Assembly (NCBI RefSeq): GCF_000224415.1
Contig: NZ_AFXQ01000001.1
Coordinates: 1 to 64,000, forward strand
Length of the DNA: 64,000 nt
Origin: Citricoccus sp. CH26A
GTDB taxonomy: Bacteria; Actinomycetota; Actinomycetes; Actinomycetales; Micrococcaceae
Direction: 5' to 3'
Part shown: piece by piece, positions 18,302 to 26,689 of the stretch
Layout: every line of letters starts with the position of its first letter
Numbering within the stretch: position 1 is the stretch's first letter
Made by a program: the position numbers and the translations under genes
The notes under the pieces: generated by a model
What the model saw: only the letters and a program-made list of their open reading frames with translations
Database searches by the model: none
Told to the model about the DNA's origin: nothing

Positions 18302-19000
18302 ATGATCAATCCAGCGCGACTGCACTCCGACCTGTCCCGCCTCGGCCGGGAGACCGCCATGTTCGAGGCCACCGCCGCCTCCCTGTCCGAGGAGGAGTTG
18401 CGTGCCCCGTCGCTGTGCGAGGGATGGACCAGGGCCCACGTGCTGGCCCACCTCGCCTCCAACGGCCGGGCACTCGTGCGGCTCATCGACTGGGCCACCA
18501 CCGGTGAGGAGCAGCAGCTCTACCCCTCCCGTGAGGCGCGGGACCGGGAGATCGACGAACTGGCCGCCCTGCCCCGCGAGGAGCTGCTCCGCCGCCTTCG
18601 CGAGTCGTCCGCGTTCTTCGCGGAGCAGTGCGAGCGGCTCAGCGGCGAACTGGCCGTCGAGTCCGTGGACCTGCACGGCAAGGAGATCCCGGTGACCTCG
18701 ATCGTCGCGCTGCGCATCTCCGAGGTCGTCGTGCACCACCACGACCTGGACACGGCGTGGACCATCGAGGAGGCCGACCCGGACTCGCTGCTCAACGCCG
18801 TCGAGGCCGCGGTGCGGACCATGCGCGCGAAGGGCGCCCCCGGCATGACCCTGGTGACCGAGGAGCGCGACGAGTGGGTCGTGGGCGACGGCGCCCTGAG
18901 GGTCGAGTCCGACCGCGAGGGCCTGCTGGCCTGGCTGGCCCGTGGTGACGGCGAGAACGTCGAGGCCGACGGCCCGCTTCCGGCGCTGCCGTCCTGGTGA
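18302..19000 (+). CDS. maleylpyruvate isomerase (mycothiol-dependent) family protein
   Basis: The 232-residue protein belongs to the mycothiol-dependent maleylpyruvate isomerase/DinB-like family. The zinc-site residues expected for the family are present: H50 in GWTRAHVLAHL, E141 and H145 in SEVVVHHHDLD. A C-terminal SCP2-like domain follows. Although it sits next to benzoate genes, no gentisate-pathway genes are nearby, so a role in maleylpyruvate isomerisation is not shown; many members are general thiol-transferases. The ATG at 18302 is preceded by a TAGGGT -10 element. It is divergent from benK. Confidence 0.8.
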   Translation: MINPARLHSDLSRLGRETAMFEATAASLSEEELRAPSLCEGWTRAHVLAHLASNGRALVRLIDWATTGEEQQLYPSREARDREIDELAALPREELLRRLRESSAFFAEQCERLSGELAVESVDLHGKEIPVTSIVALRISEVVVHHHDLDTAWTIEEADPDSLLNAVEAAVRTMRAKGAPGMTLVTEERDEWVVGDGALRVESDREGLLAWLARGDGENVEADGPLPALPSW

Positions 19001-19146
19001 CCCCGACGCCGCGGTGACCCTGCCTCGGCGGTGAGCCCGTTGTCCGTCTGGCTCCGCTTTCTCGTCCCACCCCCGGGTCTGCCCCGTGCCTGAGGGGTGA
19101 CGTATGCGCCCGTGACCTGCGCGCTTATCGTGTCCGGCGTCCTCCC

Positions 19147-19152
19147 TAGCCT
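19147..19152 (+). promoter_or_regulatory. -10 element of the SOS-controlled DUF6504-dnaE2 operon
   Basis: TAGCCT lies 12 bp upstream of the LexA box, which would place the box over the first transcribed bases. A weak CTTATC about 17 bp further upstream could be the -35. Confidence 0.45.
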
Positions 19153-19164
19153 GACGTGTGGTGT

Positions 19165-19180
19165 TCGAACATGCGTTCGA
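19165..19180. promoter_or_regulatory. LexA-binding SOS box
   Basis: TCGAACATGCGTTCGA is a perfect match to the actinobacterial SOS box TCGAAC-N4-GTTCGA. It sits just downstream of a -10 element and ahead of DUF6504-dnaE2, so LexA should repress this operon until DNA damage. Confidence 0.92.
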
Positions 19181-19358
19181 ATACCATGGTGGGAGTACGG
19201 CCGGACCTTCCCCTCGGACCGCTACCTCCCACCGCCAGGCCGGGTCATCCCCGGTTCCGGTTCGCCGTTCCTTCCCAGACGGCCGGACCGGAGCCACCGT
19301 GGACCCCGGCACCGACGGCACTGAGAAGGCACGACGAGAAGGACGGGTATCAGGTCCC

Positions 19359-19688
19359 ATGGGAATCTTCACGCAATCGGTCACGGTCGCATGCACGACC
19401 GCGGGGGTGCCGCTGCACCTGGGGTGGAACGGCCGCGACTACGTACTGGCCGCCGAACCGGTGCGCTGGTACGAACGACGGCGCTGGTGGACCGAGGAAC
19501 ACCGGGCCGAGCGAGGCCGCGGCGCGGGGCTGGTGGACCACGAGGTCTGGCGGGTGCAGGTGCGCCTGGAACGGGCCCGCAACTCACCGCTGCTCACCCT
19601 GGACATCTCCCACCACCTGGACTCGGGCCGGTGGCGGCTGGTCCGCATCCATGACGGCGCTGCCGTGCGCCTGAGGGAGAGCGCCTGA
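19359..19688 (+). CDS. DUF6504 family protein (mutasome-associated)
   Basis: The 109-residue protein matches the DUF6504 family, whose members lie between imuB-type polymerases and dnaE2 in Arthrobacter relatives. Recognisable parts are EPVRWYERRRWWTEE, RGRGAGLVDHEVWRVQV and DISHHLDSGRWRLVRIHD. The function is unknown; its position suggests an accessory role in SOS translesion synthesis. I chose the ATG at 19359 because MGIFTQSVTVAC is the usual family N-terminus; GAGAAGGA lies somewhat distant upstream. Its stop overlaps the dnaE2 ATG by 1 bp. Confidence 0.85.
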   Translation: MGIFTQSVTVACTTAGVPLHLGWNGRDYVLAAEPVRWYERRRWWTEEHRAERGRGAGLVDHEVWRVQVRLERARNSPLLTLDISHHLDSGRWRLVRIHDGAAVRLRESA

Positions 19689-22600
19689 TGGGCGGTGCCC
19701 CCGGGTTCCCCCATCTGCACGTCGCCAGCGCCTTCAGCGCCCACTATGGGGTGTCCTGGCCCGGTGAACTGGCCGCGGCGGCCGCCGCGGACGGCGCCGA
19801 TCTCCTGGCCTGCACCGACCGGGACGGCCTGTACGGCACCGCCAAGCACGTCGGGGCCTGCCTGGAGCACGGCCTGGACCCGGTGGTCGGTGTGGACCTG
19901 ACCGTGCACTGGGGGCCCGACCACACCGGCACGGGGGTGCTGGACAGCGCCGGCCGGGTGGTCGTGCTGGCCCGCGGGGGGACCGGGGGCAGCGGTTACC
20001 GTGCCCTCGTCCGGCTGGTCTCGGCGGCCCACGCCCACACCACGGGCGGGTCCGCCGGGGGGACGCCGTACGTGACGATGGCCGAGCTGGCCGGCTGGGC
20101 CGCCGGCCCCCACCACGGTGCTCCCCCGGAACTGTTCGTGCTGCTGGGACCGGGATCCGACGTCGGGCAGCTGATGGCCGCGCGCCGGTACACCGCCGGC
20201 CGGACGCTGCTGCGCCGCTGGAAGGCCGCCCTGCCGGCCGGGTCACTGCGGGTGGAGGTGGTCTGCCACCTGTCTCCGCCCGGGGAGAAGCTCTCGGCCG
20301 CGCACGCCGTGAAGATGCTCCGCGCGGCCCGGGACACCCGGGTGCCGGCGGTGCTGACCAACGCGGTGCGGTATGCCACCCCGGACGGTGCCGCCACCGC
20401 CGACGTCCTCGATGCCGCCCGGGCGCTGAGCTCCCTGGAGGCCCTGGCCGACCTCCAGCCCAACGGGCAGGGTTGGCTGAAGCAGGCCGGGCCCATGCAC
20501 CAGGTGGCCCGCGAGGTCTGCCACGCCGCAGGGGCAGGGGGCGCCGGCGCGTTGCTGGAGGCCACCCACGCCCTGGCCGACGCCTGCCGGATGGACCCCG
20601 GCCCGGACCTGGGCTGGGGGCGGCCCACGGTACCGGAGGCCTCGGTGATCGGGATCGACGGCGACCCGGTCACCGCCCTGCGCCAGCGCACCCTGACCGG
20701 GGCCCACGCCCGCTTCCCGCAGCTGTACAGCGGCAGCCGGTTCTCGTCGTCGCGGGCCGGCCGGGACCTGGAGGACCGGTTGGAACACGAACTGGGGATC
20801 ATCACCCGGCTCGGCTTCGCCAGCTACTTCCTCACCGTGGCCGAGGTGGTCCGGATGATCGAGGAGATGGGGGTCCGGGTCTCGGCGCGGGGCTCCGGGG
20901 CGTCCTCGCTGGTCAACCACCTGTTGCGGATCTCGAACGTGGACCCGATGCGGCACGAGCTGATCTTCGAGCGCTTCCTGTCCAACGACCGCTCCACGCT
21001 GCCGGACATCGACGTGGACGTGGAGTCCGCCCGCCGGCATGACGTCTACGCGGCCATCTTCGCCCGGTTCGGGGCCGAGCGAACCACGCTGATGAGCATG
21101 CAGAACGGCTACCGGGCCCGCGGGGCGGTCCGGGATGCAGGCTTGGCGCTCGGGATGGACGCCGAACAGGTGGACACGATCGCCAAGCAACTGTGGCGGT
21201 TCTCCGCCTCGAGCTTCCGGGAGGCGATGGGCCGGATGCCCGAGCTGCGCGGGTTCGCCGAGCAGGTCGAGTCCGGCCGGGCCGCGGGACAGCAGCAACT
21301 GGACCTGCTGGTGGACCTCACCGAGCGGTTGGACCGGTTGCCGCGGCACATCGCCATGCACCCGTGCGGGGTGATCCTGGGGGACCGGACACTGCTGGAC
21401 CGGACCCCGGTGCAGCCCTCGGGCATCGAGCTGCCCATGAGCCAGTTCGACAAGCACGACATGGATCCCATGGGCATGCTCAAGCTGGATGTGCTCGGGG
21501 TGCGCATGCAGTCCACGATCGCCTACACGCTGGAGGAGATCGAGCGGACCACGGGGGAGCGGGTCGACCTGGAACGGGTGCCCCTGGACGACGAGGCCAC
21601 GTTCGGGATGATCCGCACCACCCACACCCTGGGGATCTTCCAGATCGAGTCACCGGGCCAGCGGGAGTTGATCGGGAAGCTGGCCCCGGTCGAGTTCAAC
21701 GACCTGATCATCGACATCTCCCTGTTCCGCCCCGGTCCCATGCAGTCGGACATGGTGCGCCCGTTCCTCGAGCAGCGCCACGGCTTCGCCGCGGCGAGGT
21801 ACCCGCATCCGGACCTGGAACCGGTGCTGGCCGAGACCCACGGGGTGACCGTGTTCCACGAGCAGGTGCTGCGGACCCTGGACACCATGACCGGTTGCGG
21901 ACTGGCGAAGGCCGACGAGTTCCGCCGCCAGATCGGCGGGCCGCAGGAGGAGGTCGTGGAGGCCTACTTCCGCGCCGCGGCGCTGGAGAAGGGATATCCC
22001 CTGGACGTCATCGACGAGGTCTGGGGCACCCTGCACGCCTTCGGCTCCTTCGGGTTCTGCAAGGCCCACGGGGCGGCCTTCGCCGTGCCCACCTACCACT
22101 CGGCCTGGCTCAAGACCCACCACCCCGAGGCGTTCCTGGCCGGGATCTTCGAGCACGACCCGGGCATGTACCCGCGCCGCCTGATGATCGCCGAGGCCCG
22201 CCGGATGGGCATCCCCGTGCTCCCGGTGGACATCAACGCCTCCACGGAGAGGTTCCGGCTGGAGTGGGTGCCGGCCCACCCGGAACTGCCCGGTGGTCCT
22301 GCACGTCCCGGACGTTCCCGGCATCCCGACGGCGGCCGGTGGGGCATCCGCCTGGCGCTCACCTCAATGTCCGGGCTGAGCGAGCGCGAGGTCCGGCGGA
22401 TCGTGGCCGGACAGCCGTACGCCTCGCTGGCCGATGTGCGCGACCGTGCCCGGCCCACCCGGCGCAACCTCGAGCGACTGGCCCAGCTGGGAGCGCTGGA
22501 CTGCCTGCTGCCTCCCGGCGGGGCCTCGCGCACCGACCTGGTGCACCACCTGGAGCTGCAGCACGCCGGGGGTGCCGCCGGGATGCTCGGCGAGGCCCCC

Positions 22601-23479
22601 ACCGGGCGGAAGCGGACGGCGGGACCCCGCCAGGTGGACGGGCAGTTATCCCTGGACCTGCCGGACACCGAGGCGGCGGCGATCGTGCCGATGTTCCCCG
22701 CCCCGAGCCGCGACCAGATGGTGCGCACCGAACTCGACCTGACCGCCATGGACACCACCGCGCACCTGATGGACTCGCACCGGCCCTACCTGGACGCCCT
22801 CGGGGTCACGGCGGCGGAGGACCTGCTGAGCCTGCGCTCGCAGTCCCGAGTGCTGGTGGCCGGGGTGCGCGTGGCCACCCAGACCCCGCCGATGCGCAGC
22901 GGCAAGCGCGTGGTCTTCATCTCCGTGGACGACGGGACCGGCTGCGTGGACGCCTCGTTCTTCACGGAGGCCCAGCACGAGACCGGGGAGATGCTGTTCT
23001 CGGCCCGGTTGTTGCTCATCGAGGGCACCACCCGGCGGACCGGGCCCAAGGCGATCAGCCTGCAGGCCATCCGCGCCTGGGACCTGCACCGGCCCGAGGC
23101 GCTGCCGGACCCGGACTACCTGGACATCACGCGCGAGCAGTGGCGGGCCTGGTTGCGCCGGGACCGGTCCGCCGCCCGGTCCGGGGGTGTCCGGGAACCG
23201 GTGCCCTGGGGTCCCGGGGCCCGGCGCCGGCTCGTCGAGGCCGGTGCCGGGTCCGCTCCGGACGCCGGTGCGCCCCGGGACATCCCCCACCACGACACCG
23301 GTGACTGGCCGGTCAGGGTGCGCGGCGCCGTCGGGCTCCCGCCGGAGAGCTCGGCGACCGGTGGTGATCGCCGGGGGAGGGGCCTCCAGGGTGCCGGGGT
23401 GCGCGAGCTGGACATCCACCGGCCCGTGCCGGTCCCGCACCCGGAGACCTGGGAGCTGTTGCCGACGCCGGAGGAGTGA
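19688..23479 (+). CDS. dnaE2: error-prone DNA polymerase III alpha subunit (DnaE2/ImuC)
   Basis: The 1263-residue C-family polymerase copies damaged DNA during the SOS response. An N-terminal PHP domain starts with H9-L-H11 (HLHVASAFS), the palm carries the catalytic aspartates in PDIDVDVES (D440, D442, D444), and an OB-fold with VVFISVDDGTGCVDASFF is near the C-terminus. The last ~130 residues after the OB fold are an arginine/glycine/proline-rich tail longer than in most DnaE2 proteins (about 1050-1150 residues). It is translationally coupled to DUF6504 and lies under the LexA box. No imuA or imuB gene is adjacent. Confidence 0.95.
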   Translation: MGGAPGFPHLHVASAFSAHYGVSWPGELAAAAAADGADLLACTDRDGLYGTAKHVGACLEHGLDPVVGVDLTVHWGPDHTGTGVLDSAGRVVVLARGGTGGSGYRALVRLVSAAHAHTTGGSAGGTPYVTMAELAGWAAGPHHGAPPELFVLLGPGSDVGQLMAARRYTAGRTLLRRWKAALPAGSLRVEVVCHLSPPGEKLSAAHAVKMLRAARDTRVPAVLTNAVRYATPDGAATADVLDAARALSSLEALADLQPNGQGWLKQAGPMHQVAREVCHAAGAGGAGALLEATHALADACRMDPGPDLGWGRPTVPEASVIGIDGDPVTALRQRTLTGAHARFPQLYSGSRFSSSRAGRDLEDRLEHELGIITRLGFASYFLTVAEVVRMIEEMGVRVSARGSGASSLVNHLLRISNVDPMRHELIFERFLSNDRSTLPDIDVDVESARRHDVYAAIFARFGAERTTLMSMQNGYRARGAVRDAGLALGMDAEQVDTIAKQLWRFSASSFREAMGRMPELRGFAEQVESGRAAGQQQLDLLVDLTERLDRLPRHIAMHPCGVILGDRTLLDRTPVQPSGIELPMSQFDKHDMDPMGMLKLDVLGVRMQSTIAYTLEEIERTTGERVDLERVPLDDEATFGMIRTTHTLGIFQIESPGQRELIGKLAPVEFNDLIIDISLFRPGPMQSDMVRPFLEQRHGFAAARYPHPDLEPVLAETHGVTVFHEQVLRTLDTMTGCGLAKADEFRRQIGGPQEEVVEAYFRAAALEKGYPLDVIDEVWGTLHAFGSFGFCKAHGAAFAVPTYHSAWLKTHHPEAFLAGIFEHDPGMYPRRLMIAEARRMGIPVLPVDINASTERFRLEWVPAHPELPGGPARPGRSRHPDGGRWGIRLALTSMSGLSEREVRRIVAGQPYASLADVRDRARPTRRNLERLAQLGALDCLLPPGGASRTDLVHHLELQHAGGAAGMLGEAPTGRKRTAGPRQVDGQLSLDLPDTEAAAIVPMFPAPSRDQMVRTELDLTAMDTTAHLMDSHRPYLDALGVTAAEDLLSLRSQSRVLVAGVRVATQTPPMRSGKRVVFISVDDGTGCVDASFFTEAQHETGEMLFSARLLLIEGTTRRTGPKAISLQAIRAWDLHRPEALPDPDYLDITREQWRAWLRRDRSAARSGGVREPVPWGPGARRRLVEAGAGSAPDAGAPRDIPHHDTGDWPVRVRGAVGLPPESSATGGDRRGRGLQGAGVRELDIHRPVPVPHPETWELLPTPEE

Positions 23480-23490
23480 ACCGTCCTCCA

Positions 23491-24153
23491 TCAGCGCCAG
23501 AAGAAGTGGTGCTCCACGCCGCTGGGGCTCGGGACGCTCTCGTGGTGGAACCGGTCCTCCAGGTCCGCGGGGCTGGACCACAGGCGCAGTCCGTCGCCGA
23601 ACTCGACGGGAGCGACGGCGACGTGCAGGTCGTCGATGAGGCCCGCTTCCAGGAACTCCAGGACGGTGGTGACGCCACCCCCGATCCGGATGTCTTGACC
23701 CTCGGCCGCCTGCAGGGCGACCTTCACTGCCTCGTCAGGGCTCGCATCGAGGAAGTGGAACGTCGTGTCGCTGAGCGAGAACGACGGCCGGGCATGGTGG
23801 GTCAGGACGAAGACCGGGGTGCGGAACGGCGGGTCGTCACCCCACCAGCCCCGCCACTCCTCGTCCGGCCATGGGCCCCGGACCGGGCCGAACTTGTTGC
23901 GCCCCATGATCTCCGCGCCGATGTTGTGCGTGAAGTCCCGGACGATGTGGTCGTCCAGGCCGCGGCTGCCGCCGGGGTCCGTGCGGTTGGGCCAGCTGTC
24001 GGTCGCCCCGGCCCAGCTCATGAGCGGAGCCGGGTCAAGGTCACCGAAAGGGCGCTCCAGGGTCTGGTGGAACCCGGCCGCGATGCCCTCGCGGGAGACC
24101 GCGAAGTTCTGCACGCGGACGCGGGGCGGCCGTGGATGGCGGGTGCTGGACAT
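23491..24153 (-). CDS. dihydrofolate reductase family protein (RibD C-terminal-like)
   Basis: The 220-residue protein has the RibD_C/dihydrofolate-reductase-like fold: an N-terminal VRVQNFAVSREGIAAG strand, a central GAEIMGRNKFGP segment, and IRIGGGVTTVLEFLEAGLIDDLHVAVAP, the NADPH-binding loop and following strand. Proteins of this type reduce diverse substrates and the true one is unknown. CCGGAGG precedes the ATG at 24153. It converges on dnaE2 with 11 bp between the stops and is transcribed away from the DUF222 gene. Confidence 0.85.
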   Translation of the reverse strand: MSSTRHPRPPRVRVQNFAVSREGIAAGFHQTLERPFGDLDPAPLMSWAGATDSWPNRTDPGGSRGLDDHIVRDFTHNIGAEIMGRNKFGPVRGPWPDEEWRGWWGDDPPFRTPVFVLTHHARPSFSLSDTTFHFLDASPDEAVKVALQAAEGQDIRIGGGVTTVLEFLEAGLIDDLHVAVAPVEFGDGLRLWSSPADLEDRFHHESVPSPSGVEHHFFWR

Positions 24154-24375
24154 GACGGTGTCCTCCGGAATCGGGCTGGGAAGGGGAGGTGGGCTCGGTA
24201 CCGCGGTCTACCGGGCGGTTGCGACAGTGGCCCCCAGCGTAGGGAAGGCGCTACCGTGCGGCTAGGCACCGGGCGCGGCGCCTCAGGAGCATGTTGCCCG
24301 TACTCCACATCCGACGCGTCCGCCCCGCTCATCCACACATCCCCGACAGGTTCTTACCGCGTCCACGCTGCATGT

Positions 24376-24391
24376 TCGAATATATGTACTA
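24376..24391. promoter_or_regulatory. imperfect SOS (LexA-like) box upstream of DUF222 gene
   Basis: TCGAATATATGTACTA fits TCGAAC-N4-GTTCGA at 9 of 12 defined positions with the correct spacing. LexA control of some 13E12-family genes is known in mycobacteria, which makes the site plausible, but the right half is degenerate. Confidence 0.4.
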
Positions 24392-24451
24392 GAGAAAGCC
24401 GGACGGGCCGGAGTCAGGCTGCCTGCCGACCAAGGATCATCGGCTGGCCAC

Positions 24452-24489
24452 GGAGCAACGGCCGTGAAGGGGAGCAACGGCCGTGAAGG
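24452..24489 (+). repeat. 19-bp perfect tandem duplication
   Basis: The unit GGAGCAACGGCCGTGAAGG occurs twice with no spacer, at 24452-24470 and 24471-24489. Each copy brings a GTG codon, and the first GTG opens the in-frame 20-codon upstream extension of the DUF222 gene. Confidence 0.9.
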
Positions 24490-24523
24490 ACCAGCGGTAG
24501 CGATGAACGGGAAGGAGAAGGCC

Positions 24524-26689
24524 ATGGGCGGGCGGATTCCGGACGAATTGATGGACTGGAGCCTTCCCGATCTCCTCGATGCTGGCCGGGCCTTGGTCGG
24601 CGAGTTGGCCGGCAGGCTCAGTGACCCGATGCTGATGGATCACTTACCGCACTTCCCCTCCAACGACCGACTGCATCCGGCCGATGAGTGGGGACTGTAC
24701 GCGGATGTCGTGGAGGACATCAGCTTCGAGGACGCCATGGCGCAGACTCCGGTCGAGGTTCCGCCGCCCCGTGGAACGTTTCCCGAGTTGCACACCTCGG
24801 TGGAAGAGCTGGGCCGGGTCGTCGATTCGGCGCGGACCGCTCTGGCCGGTCACACCGACAGGCTGTTCGACGAGCATGCGAGCCGGAAGGAGATCCTCGG
24901 CATTCCCGAAGGCAAGTCCGCCTATCGCGATGCCGTGGACTACCTGAGGGAGCACCTGCGCATCTCCCGTCGGCACGCCAGGTCCCGGATCGAGCGATCC
25001 CGGCACGTCCTGTCCACCCCGAACCTCGATCGCACCCAGGCGATGCCTCCCCGGTTGCCGATCCTGTCGCGAGCCGCCTCGGAAGCAGACCTGGACCCGG
25101 CCGCCGTGGACGTCATCGCGTCTACCCTGGCTGGCGCTCGGGTGGAGTCGACGGACGCGAGGGTGGCCCCTGCGGACGTGGAGAAGCTGCTGGGCGAGGG
25201 CGAACGGTCTCTGGTGAGTTCTGCACGGGTCCTCGACCCGGACGCACTGGGCAAGGTCTGCGCGCACTGGCGGATCCGTTTCGACGCGCTGGTGAACCCG
25301 GACGGTGCCGAGCCCACCGACGGCCGACGGCGGACTGAACAGGGGCTGTTCTACCGGGGCCGGCGGACGGGGCTGCATCGTTGGTCCTTGGTGGCCACCG
25401 ATGGCCAGCACGAAGTCCTCAAGACCCTCGTCTCAGCCGCCTCGAACACCCGAGCGCAGAGTTCCGCGCCGTCCAACCCCGCCGGTGCCGCTTCCACTCC
25501 GACTGGCTCCATACCAACCGCCGCTTCCACTCCCACCGGCGACTCCATTCCAACGGCGGAGTCCGCGAGTCCGGCTCGGCAGGCCTGTACCACGGGACCC
25601 ACGAACACCTCTCGTGCAGGCAAGAGTGCCAGTGCGAACAGCGGAGCCGATACGGCCGTCGACGTCGAGGCCGACCTGGAGGCAACGCTCGATGGTGACC
25701 GTGGAACCGGCGGTGTCCGTGATCCTGATGGCATGGACGGGGCCGACGTGTTCTCGGACCCCGGCATCCTGTGGGCGCAGCAGCTACGGGCGGCAGGGAA
25801 GCTCGAGGCCCAGGCAGAGACAGAGCGCGCCGCACGGTACGCCGCCGCGGCGGCCGGCGCGGCCGTGGGCTGGAACACTCCGGTCAGCGACCCCGATGAC
25901 CTGGACGAACGGACCCGGAACCAACAAGAACTGGACGGAATGATCAGCGCCCTGACGGGTGCCCTCGCCCTCACCGCCGGAACCGACGCTCCCGACGGTG
26001 GTGGGGGAGCCCGGCCACAAGTACTCGTAACGATCGACTACCAGACGTTGTTGGACCGCACCGTCCGGCCGTCGTCGGAGCTCCCGGTTCGACGATCATC
26101 GAGCGGGTCCGCTCCAGAGGCCTGCCCGGAGCCCTGCTGTGACTCCAGTCTGGAAGCGGAGCCCCGGAGTGGCAAGAGTCCGGAAAGCGCCGGTACCTCG
26201 GCGAGGGACGATGGATCAGGAGAGCGCGGGAGCCGGTTCAGTTCGGCGTCATATGCCGGGGAGATCAGCCCCACCACCATTCGCGCCTGGGCGTGCGACG
26301 CTGAACTGATCCCCGTCGTCCTGGGAGGCGAGGGTGAGGTCCTCGACCTCGGCCGGTCCCGGAGACTGTTCACGAGGACGCTTCGCCGCGCGATCACGGC
26401 CCGGGACGGTGGCTGCACCGCGCCGGGCTGCACCATTCCGGCGCCGTGGTGCGAGGCCCACCACATCGAGCACTGGGAACACGGTGGACCCACCTCCGTC
26501 GACAACGGCGTACTGCTGTGCTCGCACCATCATCACGCGGTGCACGCGGGGGGATGGACGATCTCGATGCGCCATGGCGTTCCCTGGTTCATTCCCGCCG
26601 CATACCGGGACCCTTGCCAGCGCCCCCGCCGCAACACCTACTGGCGCCCCGAGACGGCTGCTGAGGGTCCGCTCGGGATCCGCCCCTGA
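24524..26689 (+). CDS. DUF222 / 13E12 repeat family HNH endonuclease-like protein
   Basis: The 721-residue protein has an N-terminal DUF222 domain (residues about 60-300) and a C-terminal HNH nuclease motif with CTAPGCTIPAPWCEAHHIEHW followed by a distal HHHHAVHAGGW (zinc cysteines and catalytic histidines present). Between them are two long low-complexity stretches rich in Ser, Thr, Pro and Gly. This is the actinobacterial 13E12 multicopy family, of unknown function and often mobile. I chose the ATG at 24524 because GGGAAGGAGAAGG lies directly upstream; an ATG at 24503 and a GTG at 24464 are alternatives. Codon choice is visibly less GC-biased than in neighbouring genes, suggesting acquisition or relaxed selection. 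Confidence 0.87.
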   Translation: MGGRIPDELMDWSLPDLLDAGRALVGELAGRLSDPMLMDHLPHFPSNDRLHPADEWGLYADVVEDISFEDAMAQTPVEVPPPRGTFPELHTSVEELGRVVDSARTALAGHTDRLFDEHASRKEILGIPEGKSAYRDAVDYLREHLRISRRHARSRIERSRHVLSTPNLDRTQAMPPRLPILSRAASEADLDPAAVDVIASTLAGARVESTDARVAPADVEKLLGEGERSLVSSARVLDPDALGKVCAHWRIRFDALVNPDGAEPTDGRRRTEQGLFYRGRRTGLHRWSLVATDGQHEVLKTLVSAASNTRAQSSAPSNPAGAASTPTGSIPTAASTPTGDSIPTAESASPARQACTTGPTNTSRAGKSASANSGADTAVDVEADLEATLDGDRGTGGVRDPDGMDGADVFSDPGILWAQQLRAAGKLEAQAETERAARYAAAAAGAAVGWNTPVSDPDDLDERTRNQQELDGMISALTGALALTAGTDAPDGGGGARPQVLVTIDYQTLLDRTVRPSSELPVRRSSSGSAPEACPEPCCDSSLEAEPRSGKSPESAGTSARDDGSGERGSRFSSASYAGEISPTTIRAWACDAELIPVVLGGEGEVLDLGRSRRLFTRTLRRAITARDGGCTAPGCTIPAPWCEAHHIEHWEHGGPTSVDNGVLLCSHHHHAVHAGGWTISMRHGVPWFIPAAYRDPCQRPRRNTYWRPETAAEGPLGIRP

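Larger units (their letters stand above)
19001..19358 (+). other. 358-bp region with SOS promoter and long leader
   Basis: No separate gene is supported. The region holds a -10 element and a perfect LexA box, then about 180 bp of leader before DUF6504. A GTG at 19158, just downstream of the -10, opens an in-frame 67-codon extension of the DUF6504 gene, but it is low in family-like sequence and would place the LexA box inside coding sequence. Confidence 0.5.
24154..24523 (+). other. 370-bp intergenic region with SOS-like box and tandem repeat
   Basis: No gene is evident. It includes an imperfect LexA-like site (24376-24391), an AT-rich patch around 24370-24395, and a 19-bp perfect tandem duplication (24452-24489) just before the DUF222 start. 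Confidence 0.6.

Noticed and set aside
18302-19000. Maleylpyruvate isomerase of a gentisate pathway linked to the benzoate island
   Set aside because: No gentisate dioxygenase or fumarylpyruvate hydrolase is nearby, and the benzoate route here leads to catechol. Only the family assignment is kept.
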